This document shows, piece by piece, positions 8,556 to 16,317 of a DNA stretch of 64,000 nucleotides. A model generated the notes under the pieces. The model was not told the origin of the DNA, did not search any database, and saw only the letters and a program-made list of their open reading frames with translations. Each line of letters begins with the position of its first letter. Position 1 is the stretch's first letter. The translations under genes were made by a program, and so were the position numbers. Origin of the DNA: Balneola sp. (GTDB lineage Bacteria > Bacteroidota > Rhodothermia > Balneolales > Balneolaceae); NCBI GenBank assembly GCA_028284195.1, contig JANQSE010000006.1, positions 496,001 through 560,000 on the forward strand, read 5' to 3'.

Positions 8556-9155
8556 ATGCTAATTACGTTTGAAGGTATAGATGGAAGCGGGAAATCAACC
8601 CAAATTGCACTTCTCAAGGAAAGCCTGGTAGAATCAGGTAAAAAGGTTAAGGTTTTTCGTGAACCCGGAGGAACAGGTATTTCTGAGTTAATTCGAGGGA
8701 TGCTCCTGAACCCGGAAATAAAAATTGATCCTGTAACCGAACTATTGCTTTTCTCATCTGCCAGGTCGCAACTTATTGCAGAAAAGATAAAACCACTACT
8801 TGAGCAAAATGCGGTGGTAATCTTAGATCGCTTTTATGATTCAACGACTGCATACCAGGGATATGGAAGAAAAAGCATACCGCTTGATCAGGTTCATCAA
8901 ATAAATGAAGTGGCATCTCATGGCCTGGAGCCGGATATCACTTTTTATTTAAGATTAAGCTTAGAAGAATCGGCAAAACGAACAATTCATATGCAGAAAG
9001 ACAGAATGGAGCAAGCGGGGATTGAATTCTTTGAACGGGTTATTCAAGGATTCGATACGCTTGCAGAGCAAAAAAAACGATTTGTTGTTATTGATGGATC
9101 AGATACGACGGAAAAGGTGCATCAACAAATAGTGGATAAGCTCAAAGGTTTTTAA
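8556..9155 (+). CDS. tmk: Thymidylate kinase
   Basis: Phosphorylates dTMP to dTDP. The P-loop 'FEGIDGSGKST' is at residues 4-14, 'FREPGGTGISELIR' at about 35 holds the dTMP-binding Arg-Glu-Pro-Gly, and 'LDRFYDSTTAYQGYGR' at about 91 is the DR(Y/F) motif with the Q-G-Y-G base-binding segment. The length of 199 residues is normal for a bacterial enzyme. It stands 37 bp after the PspC gene. Its end overlaps by four bases with the convergent M23 peptidase gene. Confidence 0.97.
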   Translation: MLITFEGIDGSGKSTQIALLKESLVESGKKVKVFREPGGTGISELIRGMLLNPEIKIDPVTELLLFSSARSQLIAEKIKPLLEQNAVVILDRFYDSTTAYQGYGRKSIPLDQVHQINEVASHGLEPDITFYLRLSLEESAKRTIHMQKDRMEQAGIEFFERVIQGFDTLAEQKKRFVVIDGSDTTEKVHQQIVDKLKGF

Positions 9156-10126
9156 TCCATCGATTTGGTATTTGCCTCTGCAATTTCTTTGAAGTATAGA
9201 TACTCCTCAGGAGAAACATCTGCAAACATATAGTAAGTAGGGTTTACTTTCTTATTATTGAAGTGAATCTCGTAGTGAAGATGAGGCCCCTCAGTAAGTC
9301 CTGAATTACCTGAATATGCAATTAGCGACCCGCGCTTCACTTCTGTTCCTTTTTTAACATCCTTTGGAACGGATGAGAGATGGGCATATAAAGTCTTATA
9401 TCCATATCCATGATCAATTACTACAATTCTACCGAGAGTTCCCCGTAGCCCGATATATGTAACAACTCCATCGGCAGTGGCATACACAGAGCTTCCAATA
9501 TCTGCTCTGAAATCGGCCGCAGCATGCATTCTGGGGTACCCCAAAACGGGATGGTCTCTCATACCAAAACTACTTAGCAAAATCCCTTGTGTTGGTTTTA
9601 TAGCCGGAATATGATGTAGCTTTTCTTTGTTGGAGTTGTATGCTTCTTTAAGTTCTTCAAAACTTAGTTTTTGAATACTAACCCGGCGTTCCAAATTTGA
9701 AAGTTTAGAATTAGTCCATCGTAAAAGTTCTGCAGTAGATTGATTATAGACATCGAACTCGGTATTAGTTAATGCCCCCCCGGTTCCTGCCAGCCGCTCG
9801 TCTTCAGAAATATGTTCCAATCCTAAAACAGATCGATATACTTCATTATCGGTTGCTGCAATAGATTGTAGTTTGTTATCCATATCAATAATGGATTGCT
9901 TTGTGGATTCTAATTGATTATACAAAACTTCATTTTCTGCCTGTAAAGCAAGTTCGGCAGGTGTACCCACATAATTAGTTAGAAAAATAATGCCAAGCCC
10001 CGAAAGAACAACGCCTGTTAAAATCCACACTGATAAATTGTAGATAATCTGCTCTGCCTTATTATACTCAATAGGCGTGAACTCGCAGGTTTCCTGATCG
10101 TAGTAGTAATGATTGTGTAAAGACAT
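9152..10126 (-). CDS. M23-family metallopeptidase, membrane-anchored
   Basis: LytM/lysostaphin-type peptidoglycan endopeptidase. One transmembrane segment at about 30-50 is followed by a coiled coil (about 58-80 and 135-165), and the M23 domain occupies about residues 180-300. The zinc-binding set looks complete: 'MHAAADFRAD' (H and D, about 203), 'KTLYAHLSS' and 'GPHLHYEIHF' (HxH, about 281). This makes it more likely an active hydrolase than a degenerate EnvC-like activator. The short cytoplasmic N-terminus is rich in His and Tyr ('HNHYYYDQET'). It lies 72 bp downstream of hprK. Confidence 0.92.
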   Translation of the reverse strand: MSLHNHYYYDQETCEFTPIEYNKAEQIIYNLSVWILTGVVLSGLGIIFLTNYVGTPAELALQAENEVLYNQLESTKQSIIDMDNKLQSIAATDNEVYRSVLGLEHISEDERLAGTGGALTNTEFDVYNQSTAELLRWTNSKLSNLERRVSIQKLSFEELKEAYNSNKEKLHHIPAIKPTQGILLSSFGMRDHPVLGYPRMHAAADFRADIGSSVYATADGVVTYIGLRGTLGRIVVIDHGYGYKTLYAHLSSVPKDVKKGTEVKRGSLIAYSGNSGLTEGPHLHYEIHFNNKKVNPTYYMFADVSPEEYLYFKEIAEANTKSMD

Positions 10127-10198
10127 ATCCTATTTTTAAAGCCCGCTAAAGTTAGCAACTACAATTGCCTAATCAAAGAATAACAAAGTATTCTAATA

Positions 10199-11230
10199 TT
10201 ACTCCAAATCACCTTCAAAATACTCAATAGCGCGTTTAGGAGTAGGATCAAATGCTCCGGTTTTGTTTTCTATTTTTGATTGGACCTTATTTTGGAACGC
10301 TTTTGCGGGATCGTAGCCATAATGTTTCAATAAATAATTCATAGCAATCACTTCAGCAATTACAGTAATATTTTTACCCGGAGTGATTGGAAGGTGAATA
10401 AGGGGGATATCAGTATCCAGAATTGAAACCGAATCATGGTTTAAGCCCGTGCGCTCTACATCTCGTGTTTCATCCCACAAAGTTAATTCAAGTACCACTT
10501 CTAATCTTTTTTGATACCGGATAGATCGAATACCGAACATTGACATTACATCTACTATACCCAGGCCCCGAATTTCCATAAAGTGTTTGGTCATTTCTGT
10601 GGCCGAAGACATTAACACATTACTTTTTTTGGTGAGCATTACCACATCATCTGCAACCAAACGATGACCGCGCTCAATCAAGTCAAGAGCTATTTCGCTT
10701 TTACCAATTCCGGATTTTCCGGTAATCAGAATTCCAATTCCATATACATCTACCATGGTCCCATGAACCATAGTTTGGGTTGCAAATTGATCTTCCAGAA
10801 AATCCCTTAGCAGAAACATGAACCGGGTAGTTTCCAGTGGGGTAGAGTAGACCGGAATAGAGGCTTGTTCTGCCATCTCTATCAATTCATCTGGAAGTGA
10901 ATTGCTGTCGGTTAAGAAAATTACAGGCAGTTCAAAGGCAGTAATATGAGAAAATGCTTCTTTTTGTTTATCGATAGAGAGTTTTTCAAGAAACTGTGTT
11001 TCTGTATTTCCAATGATCTGTATTCGTTGATAAGTGAATAAATCTACATAGCCGGCGAGAGCTATTCCGGGCCGGTGAAGATCAACTTCAGTAACAAACC
11101 GGTGATCTGAACAATCGACAGTTGTACATGCTGTAAGGTTAATTTGCACGCGTTCCCGTAGTTTTTGAACTATGTAAGAAACACTGATCTTTTCTTTTCG
11201 GGGAATAGGTTCGCTGGCTGAGAATGGCAT
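10199..11230 (-). CDS. hprK: HPr kinase/phosphorylase
   Basis: Serine kinase/phosphorylase of the PTS phosphocarrier HPr. The C-terminal kinase domain carries the P-loop 'ITGKSGIGKSEIALDLIERG' (about 168-187), 'HRLVADD' just after it, and the HprK signature 'MEIRGLGIVDVMSMFG' (about 217). The N-terminal regulatory domain fills residues 15-130. The length of 343 residues is slightly above the usual 310-330. It begins 3 bp after hpf. Neither HPr nor PTS components are in the window, so whether HPr or an Npr-like protein is the partner remains open. Confidence 0.96.
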   Translation of the reverse strand: MPFSASEPIPRKEKISVSYIVQKLRERVQINLTACTTVDCSDHRFVTEVDLHRPGIALAGYVDLFTYQRIQIIGNTETQFLEKLSIDKQKEAFSHITAFELPVIFLTDSNSLPDELIEMAEQASIPVYSTPLETTRFMFLLRDFLEDQFATQTMVHGTMVDVYGIGILITGKSGIGKSEIALDLIERGHRLVADDVVMLTKKSNVLMSSATEMTKHFMEIRGLGIVDVMSMFGIRSIRYQKRLEVVLELTLWDETRDVERTGLNHDSVSILDTDIPLIHLPITPGKNITVIAEVIAMNYLLKHYGYDPAKAFQNKVQSKIENKTGAFDPTPKRAIEYFEGDLE

Positions 11231-11233
11231 GTG

Positions 11234-11533
11234 CTAGTTTACTGCGTGTAGTTTTTGTTTGTATCGTTTTAATTGGCGTGTGGCAACATCAATCGCAAGT
11301 GATATAGCTTTTTCATAAGACTCAGATTTTTCATTCACGGTAATTACCTTACGCGGTACTTTTAAAATAATTTCTGCCTTTTGTGGTTTTTTTGGATCTG
11401 AAGTTGGTTCTAATATTATATCGCAAGACACAATACGATCATAAAATTGTTCAAGCTTTTCTACACTTCCTTTACTGAATTCTTTAAGGTTTTCGCTTGC
11501 ATCAAAACGTCTTGAAGTGAATGATATATTCAT
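11234..11533 (-). CDS. hpf: Ribosome hibernation promoting factor, short form
   Basis: Ribosome-associated YfiA/HPF-type protein that binds the 30S decoding region and inactivates ribosomes during stress or stationary phase. The 99-residue protein has the beta-alpha-beta-beta-beta-alpha layout: 'FTSRRFDASENLKEFSKGSVEKL', a basic beta hairpin ('KAEIILKVPRKVITVNEKSE') and the C-terminal helix 'ATRQLKRYKQKL'. There is no C-terminal dimerisation domain, so it is a short HPF. It is preceded by a good Shine-Dalgarno sequence (AAGGAG, about 7 bp before the ATG) and sits between xerC and hprK. Confidence 0.95.
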   Translation of the reverse strand: MNISFTSRRFDASENLKEFSKGSVEKLEQFYDRIVSCDIILEPTSDPKKPQKAEIILKVPRKVITVNEKSESYEKAISLAIDVATRQLKRYKQKLHAVN

Positions 11534-11551
11534 TTTTTCTCCTTGTTAGGT

Positions 11552-12469
11552 TTATGTTTTAGCCCTTGGGTGTGCACTTTCATACACATTTTTAAGTCGT
11601 TCCACACTGGTGTGTGTGTACACCTGGGTAGCTGCTAAATTAGCGTGTCCCAGAAATTCTTTTATTATTCTAATATCAGCCCCGCGGTCCAGCATATGCG
11701 TAGCAAAACTATGCCGCAGTACATGAGGACTTTTTTGGGTTGCTTCGCTTGTTTTTGTTAAGTATTTCTCAACAATACGCTGAGCATTTCTTGCATACAT
11801 ACGCTGCCCGTGTGCCGAATGGAACAGAGCTTTAGTGGCATCTGTATCTGTTTGGTTACCAAACAATTTCTCTTTTGTCTCAAAGTGGGCTTTTAATGCC
11901 TCAACTGCACTGGCCCCTAAAGGTACTATTCGTTGTTTATTTCCTTTACCAATCACACTTATTTGGTTGTTTCTTAGATCAACTTGTGAGAGATTCAAAT
12001 TAATAAGTTCGCTTAGCCGTATGCCGGTTCCATAAAAAAGCTCTAAAAGCGCACGGTCTTGTCGCCCGGCTGGTGTTTCTATATCTATCGAATCCATCAT
12101 GCGGGTGATGTCTTCGGAGTTTACCGTTTTGGGGAGAGTTTTCTCTTTTTTTGGTACAATTAATAAGTGAGCTGGATTTTTGCTGATATAACCACGCTTA
12201 AAACTGAACTTAAAAAAAGATCGAAGAGCAGCTACTTTTCTTGCTATGGAACTTTTGGCAATTCCCTGCTCCGATAGTTCTCCCAACCACAACCGGATAG
12301 TTAGCCTGGTAACGTTATGTATATCAATGTTTTCAACATCTGTTTGTGCTTGCTCTGTACAAAATTCTAAAAAAGAAGTCAGGTCATTTTGATACGAAGT
12401 AATGGTGTGAGGAGAGGCATTTTTTTCAACCTTGAGATATTTAAGGTATTTCTCGATGATCACTTTCAT
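11552..12469 (-). CDS. xerC: Tyrosine recombinase, XerC/XerD type
   Basis: Site-specific recombinase of the family that resolves chromosome dimers at dif. An N-terminal SAM-like DNA-binding domain (about 1-90, 'YLKVEKNASPHTITSYQNDL') precedes the catalytic domain with all six residues: Arg in 'GTGIRLSELI' (about 153), Lys in 'GKGNKQR', His-x-x-Arg in 'PHVLRHSFATHML', His in 'LGHANLAATQVYTH' and Tyr in the same block. The ATG at 12469 is chosen because the 39 residues encoded upstream overlap the preceding glycosyltransferase gene and do not resemble Xer. The paired location with hpf suggests a housekeeping Xer protein rather than a mobile-element integrase. Confidence 0.92.
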   Translation of the reverse strand: MKVIIEKYLKYLKVEKNASPHTITSYQNDLTSFLEFCTEQAQTDVENIDIHNVTRLTIRLWLGELSEQGIAKSSIARKVAALRSFFKFSFKRGYISKNPAHLLIVPKKEKTLPKTVNSEDITRMMDSIDIETPAGRQDRALLELFYGTGIRLSELINLNLSQVDLRNNQISVIGKGNKQRIVPLGASAVEALKAHFETKEKLFGNQTDTDATKALFHSAHGQRMYARNAQRIVEKYLTKTSEATQKSPHVLRHSFATHMLDRGADIRIIKEFLGHANLAATQVYTHTSVERLKNVYESAHPRAKT

Positions 12470-12533
12470 TGGATGGAATATGTATATCCGTTCACAAAAA
12501 AGAAAATGATTATGAAAATTAAATGAAGAAATT

Positions 12534-13691
12534 TTAGTTGATTTCCCGGCCTTTCCAACGTACCGGCTTTTTGGTAAAATAATCAACTAAGCAGCGAACA
12601 CCTAAAGCCTGAAACCAAAGTACACCAAATTGGTGTGTAAATGCTGAGTAGATATCCCATTTAAAAATAAAATTGAGCACCGATCTTTGAATCACAATCA
12701 GAGTTAGAGGAATTGCTGAAAGAATTATAAGTTCATTTGAGTTTTGAGCGAATCCGTATATCAGGGAGAAAACAGGAAACACAAATACTACTATATGGAG
12801 GAAAGCCATTAAACCGAAAGAGAATGAATTTTGATTGAACCCCACAAAAAAATTCTTTCTTAATCCATGCCATACTTCTGAGCCCGAAGTGTACATTCGG
12901 CAATAAACTGAGTCCGCTCCGTGAAGCATTTTTAAAGATAGCCCATTCCTTTTTATGTTCTTGGCAAGTTCAACATCGTCAACTATGCGGTCTTTCACTG
13001 ATTGATGACCTTTGATATATTCATAAGCAGTTCTGTTGAATGCGATAAATTGTCCGCAGGCTGCTGCAAAAAGTGGATTAATGTTGGAGGCTAATTTTGC
13101 AGGTAACCATCTGGGTTTTCGTTCAACATATTTTGCTGGCAGCAGGGTGTATAAGGCAAAGTAAATCAATGGTATTGCCTGTTTTTCCCAGAACGTTTCG
13201 GTTACCTGCTCTGGCCAAATAGTTATGCAATCAATTTCTTGCAATTGCTGTACTGTTTTTGGAATTACGTCAGGCTTCAGCCAAACATCAGCATCTATAT
13301 AAATAAGTATTTCTCCGGAGGCATGTTCACTTAACTGATGACATGCCCATGGCTTCCCCAGCCAATCTTCAGGTTTTTCTTCGCCTTTAATATGGGTAAG
13401 GTTGCTTATGATCCTCGAAAGCTGCTCAAGTATTTGAGTTGTGCCATCCGTTGATTGGTCGTCAAGAACTATAACTTCGAAATGTTCATAGTTTTGTTTA
13501 AGTGCTGAAGTTACGCATCTCTCAATTACTTGAGCTTCGTTACGGGCAGGAATGCATATACTAACTTTAGGCTGACGGCCTGTATTAGTTAGCTTCGTTT
13601 TACTTAAAGCTTCAAATTCAAACAGATTTCTGGCAAGAACCAGGCTTGTAAAGAACAAAAAACTAATTGCTATGTATAGCAGAGTTACCAT
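12534..13691 (-). CDS. Family 2 glycosyltransferase, membrane-bound (possible carotenoid glycosyltransferase)
   Basis: The GT-A domain begins with 'VSICIPARNEAQVIERCVTS' (about residue 42) and shows the metal-binding 'IYIDADVW' (about 128), and a 'DDVELAKNIKRNG' catalytic-region block (about 238). A hydrophobic N-terminal segment (2-22) and two to three C-terminal membrane spans (about 290-345) make it an integral membrane enzyme like CrtQ or HpnI. Substrate is not visible in sequence. The divergent neighbour is CrtC-like, which suggests, but does not prove, a carotenoid acceptor. ATG at 13691 is preferred over the TTG one codon earlier. Confidence 0.85.
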   Translation of the reverse strand: MVTLLYIAISFLFFTSLVLARNLFEFEALSKTKLTNTGRQPKVSICIPARNEAQVIERCVTSALKQNYEHFEVIVLDDQSTDGTTQILEQLSRIISNLTHIKGEEKPEDWLGKPWACHQLSEHASGEILIYIDADVWLKPDVIPKTVQQLQEIDCITIWPEQVTETFWEKQAIPLIYFALYTLLPAKYVERKPRWLPAKLASNINPLFAAACGQFIAFNRTAYEYIKGHQSVKDRIVDDVELAKNIKRNGLSLKMLHGADSVYCRMYTSGSEVWHGLRKNFFVGFNQNSFSFGLMAFLHIVVFVFPVFSLIYGFAQNSNELIILSAIPLTLIVIQRSVLNFIFKWDIYSAFTHQFGVLWFQALGVRCLVDYFTKKPVRWKGREIN

Positions 13692-13758
13692 CAATATGAA
13701 TGTAAAGTAAGTTGGGTTCTAGTCAAATCTGCTTTCTGATAAAGTAATTATGTGTTGA

Positions 13759-13788
13759 TTGTTCTTCATGATAAAGTGCGTATAATTG
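13759..13788 (+). promoter_or_regulatory. Candidate promoter of the crtC-like gene
   Basis: TTG at 13759-13761 is followed after 19 bases by TATAATTG at 13781-13788, which fits both a Bacteroidota -7 box with one mismatch and a sigma-70 -10 hexamer (TATAAT, with TTGATT at 13755 as an alternative upstream element). It ends 3 bp before the ATG, so if used the message would be leaderless or nearly so. Prediction by eye. Confidence 0.35.
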
Positions 13789-13791
13789 ACA

Positions 13792-14865
13792 ATGAACATT
13801 TCTACAGATTTTGCAGAAGACCGCCCATTCCATAATAAACCATCCGGTGGATATGAATGGTGGTATTTTGATGCTGTTAGCAATGATAAAGAATGGGGAA
13901 TCGTTGCAATTTTTTATCAGGGAAATCCATTCTCACCAGAATATATCAAGGGATTGGAAAAAGGTTCCACATCGCCTGATGAACACCCGGCACTAAGTAT
14001 TTCGGTGTATCACAAAGGGAGAACTGAATTTTATAGTTTCATAGAATATACCCATTCAGATTTTTACTGGAATGATGGGCAGGAAGAATTAAAAATTGGG
14101 AATTGCTCGTTTGTAAAAAAACAAGCCGGACAAAATTTATCCTACATAGTTGAATTAACTGCTGAACTTCCTTCAAAGCACAGCTTAACAGGAACACTTA
14201 AGTTTGAATCTGAAGTACTTCCGGCTGGTTTTTTTACAAGTTCACATAATAAATCGGGAAATCATTTTTGGAATTTAGTTCAACCAAGGGCGACAGTGAA
14301 AGGGGCGTTGGAAATTTCAGGGAGAAAAGGGAATCATTCTGTTGAATTCAATGGTATGGGCTATCACGATCATAATGTAGGTTTGGAGCCACTGAAGGAA
14401 GATTTTGAAGATTGGTATTGGGGCAGGTTCCATTTCGCAGAATACACACTTATCTACTATATGATAAACAGGAGAGAAGGCAACGAACACCGGGCTTGGT
14501 TACTTGATAATTATAAGGCCGCAGTTGTGGATGAATTTACAACCTTGAATATTGAAAACCATTCAAAAACGTATTTTGGGTTAAATTCTGCCCGAAAAAT
14601 AAAGCTTGAATCAACCCAAACAAAAGTAATAATCGAAACTGATAACATTGTTGATAATGGCCCATTCTATCAAAGATTTTTGGGGAAGGCTACGCTAAAC
14701 TATAATGGAAATTCTTACATCAGTGAAGGGGTCTCTGAATACATATATCCGAAGAAAATATACAGCAGATTTTTTTGGTGGGCGGTAAAAATGCGGCTCC
14801 GGTTTATTTCCCGGAAGCCACACTGGGTTCAAAAAATTAAAATGTTTTACGAATGGACCTGGTAA
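13792..14865 (+). CDS. crtC: CrtC-like carotenoid 1,2-hydratase family protein (lipocalin-like fold)
   Basis: The N-terminal motif 'GGYEWWYFDAVSND' (about residues 20-33) and the later 'GYHDHNVGLEPLKEDFEDWYWGRF' region (about 184) are the hallmarks of the CrtC/AttH-like family. CrtC adds water to the end C=C of acyclic carotenoids such as neurosporene and lycopene. The length of 357 residues fits. It lies divergent from a membrane glycosyltransferase, an arrangement that would make sense for a hydroxylated and then glycosylated carotenoid. Other AttH-domain proteins have unrelated roles, so the substrate is inferred. ATG is preferred over the TTG two codons earlier. Confidence 0.8.
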   Translation: MNISTDFAEDRPFHNKPSGGYEWWYFDAVSNDKEWGIVAIFYQGNPFSPEYIKGLEKGSTSPDEHPALSISVYHKGRTEFYSFIEYTHSDFYWNDGQEELKIGNCSFVKKQAGQNLSYIVELTAELPSKHSLTGTLKFESEVLPAGFFTSSHNKSGNHFWNLVQPRATVKGALEISGRKGNHSVEFNGMGYHDHNVGLEPLKEDFEDWYWGRFHFAEYTLIYYMINRREGNEHRAWLLDNYKAAVVDEFTTLNIENHSKTYFGLNSARKIKLESTQTKVIIETDNIVDNGPFYQRFLGKATLNYNGNSYISEGVSEYIYPKKIYSRFFWWAVKMRLRFISRKPHWVQKIKMFYEWTW

Positions 14866-14868
14866 CGA

Positions 14869-16242
14869 TTAACGAGGCAGGGTTTCATCCATATCGGCTA
14901 CCATATATGCAAATACCGCCATTGTAGCAACACATTCGTTGAAGTCATAAATGTTTAATTTGTCGATGGTATCAACCGCAGTATGATGAAACCAGAAGTA
15001 TTTGCTTCCCTCAACTCTCAAGCCCATTCCTGGTACACCATTTCTCATCAACGGGCCAATATCTGCGCCGCCGCCGCCTTTAGTTACCTTTCCTGATTCT
15101 ATCGGTTTTAATAATTCACCGATGGATAAAAGAATGTTATAGGCTTCATCGCTGCCGCTAAATCCAAATCCAATAGGATCAAACACGCCACTATCTGATT
15201 CCATCGCCAGTACATGTTTTTCTAATGATTTCTCTTCTTCCTGCACCCATCGTAAATACTCGTTAGCACCTCGTAATCCATTTTCTTCATTTGTCCACAG
15301 AACAACCCGTATTGTTCTTTTGGGTCGTTGGCCTGTTTCTTTTATCAATCTTAAGGCTTCCCAGGCGGCTACACAACCGCCGCCGTCATCCATAGAACCA
15401 TGGCCGTTGTCCCACGCATCAATATGTCCGCCCATTACAATAATTTGATCAGGAAATTCACTTCCGGTAATTTCTGCAATCACATTTCTTGATTCAGCAT
15501 CAGGAAGAGTCTTAGCCTCCATATTTAAAGTGAGTTCAACCTTTTCTCCACGTTTGATAAACCGTTCGATAAGATTTGCATCTTCTACAGTAAGGGCAGC
15601 ATGTGGGATTTTCTTTACTCCTTCTTCATAACGCATAACGCCGGTATGTGGCGTTTGCATTGAATAAGAAGCAACCGAAGCAATTACGCTTGCAATGGCT
15701 CCATGCTTGGCCGCAGCAGAAGCACCATTGGTACGATATTGAACAGTTTGGCCATAGGTAGTGAACTCAACATTAAACAGTACAATCTTTCCCTTCGCTT
15801 CAGAAGAGCGTTCCTCCAGCTCTTCGAAACTGTTTACCACCATAATTTCTCCGGTGATACCATCTTTTGGAGTGCCAATGCTTCCACCAAGACTTACCAT
15901 AGGCAGGTTTTTTTGGATAGGGGTATTTAGCGTGGCAGATTCTTTTCCCCGAACCCAGTGCGGTACCATAACAGGTTGTGTCCACACTTTGTCAAATCCA
16001 TCTTTTTTCATTTCCTCAACAATCCAGTCTATGCCGTTTTCCAGCACCTGCGAACCGCTTAATCGAGGGCCATAATAATCGTTTAGATATGTTAAGCGAT
16101 CAAAGCCTTTTGTATTTGCAAGCGATGTACCTATTAACTGGCTGCTTATTTTTTTATGATTGCTGGTAAATTTTGGCTGACCTGAAACAACCGTTGAGAT
16201 AATAAAAAGAATAAGTGGCAAAGAGATTCTGTTAAGTTTCAT
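14869..16242 (-). CDS. Secreted M28-family metallopeptidase with PA domain
   Basis: Predicted exported zinc aminopeptidase/carboxypeptidase of the plasma glutamate carboxypeptidase type. Signal peptide at 1-20 ('SLPLILFIISTVVSGQ'). A protease-associated domain is inserted at about 105-235. The peptidase domain holds the two-zinc ligands: His in 'MGGHIDAWDNGHG' (about 271), Asp in 'SMDDGGG', the catalytic Glu pair in 'WTNEENGL' (about 318), Asp in 'MESDSG' and His in 'FHHTAVDTIDKLN' near the C-terminus. The ATG at 16242 gives the cleanest signal peptide; an upstream TTG is possible. It ends 3 bp from the convergent crtC-like gene. Confidence 0.92.
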   Translation of the reverse strand: MKLNRISLPLILFIISTVVSGQPKFTSNHKKISSQLIGTSLANTKGFDRLTYLNDYYGPRLSGSQVLENGIDWIVEEMKKDGFDKVWTQPVMVPHWVRGKESATLNTPIQKNLPMVSLGGSIGTPKDGITGEIMVVNSFEELEERSSEAKGKIVLFNVEFTTYGQTVQYRTNGASAAAKHGAIASVIASVASYSMQTPHTGVMRYEEGVKKIPHAALTVEDANLIERFIKRGEKVELTLNMEAKTLPDAESRNVIAEITGSEFPDQIIVMGGHIDAWDNGHGSMDDGGGCVAAWEALRLIKETGQRPKRTIRVVLWTNEENGLRGANEYLRWVQEEEKSLEKHVLAMESDSGVFDPIGFGFSGSDEAYNILLSIGELLKPIESGKVTKGGGGADIGPLMRNGVPGMGLRVEGSKYFWFHHTAVDTIDKLNIYDFNECVATMAVFAYMVADMDETLPR

Positions 16243-16317
16243 AGTATTCAATCAAATTTAAAATGTGATTGAAGAAACAGAAAAGATGTGATTTATGCTT
16301 GGGGTATTTGCAAAATA

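Noticed and set aside
11552-12586. Long start of the Xer recombinase, adding 39 N-terminal residues
   Set aside because: The extra residues overlap the end of the glycosyltransferase gene and look unlike any Xer N-terminus; ATG 12469 gives the standard length.
15703-16169. Plus-strand open frames opposite the M28 peptidase
   Set aside because: Antisense shadows of a well-supported gene; no family resemblance and no start signals.
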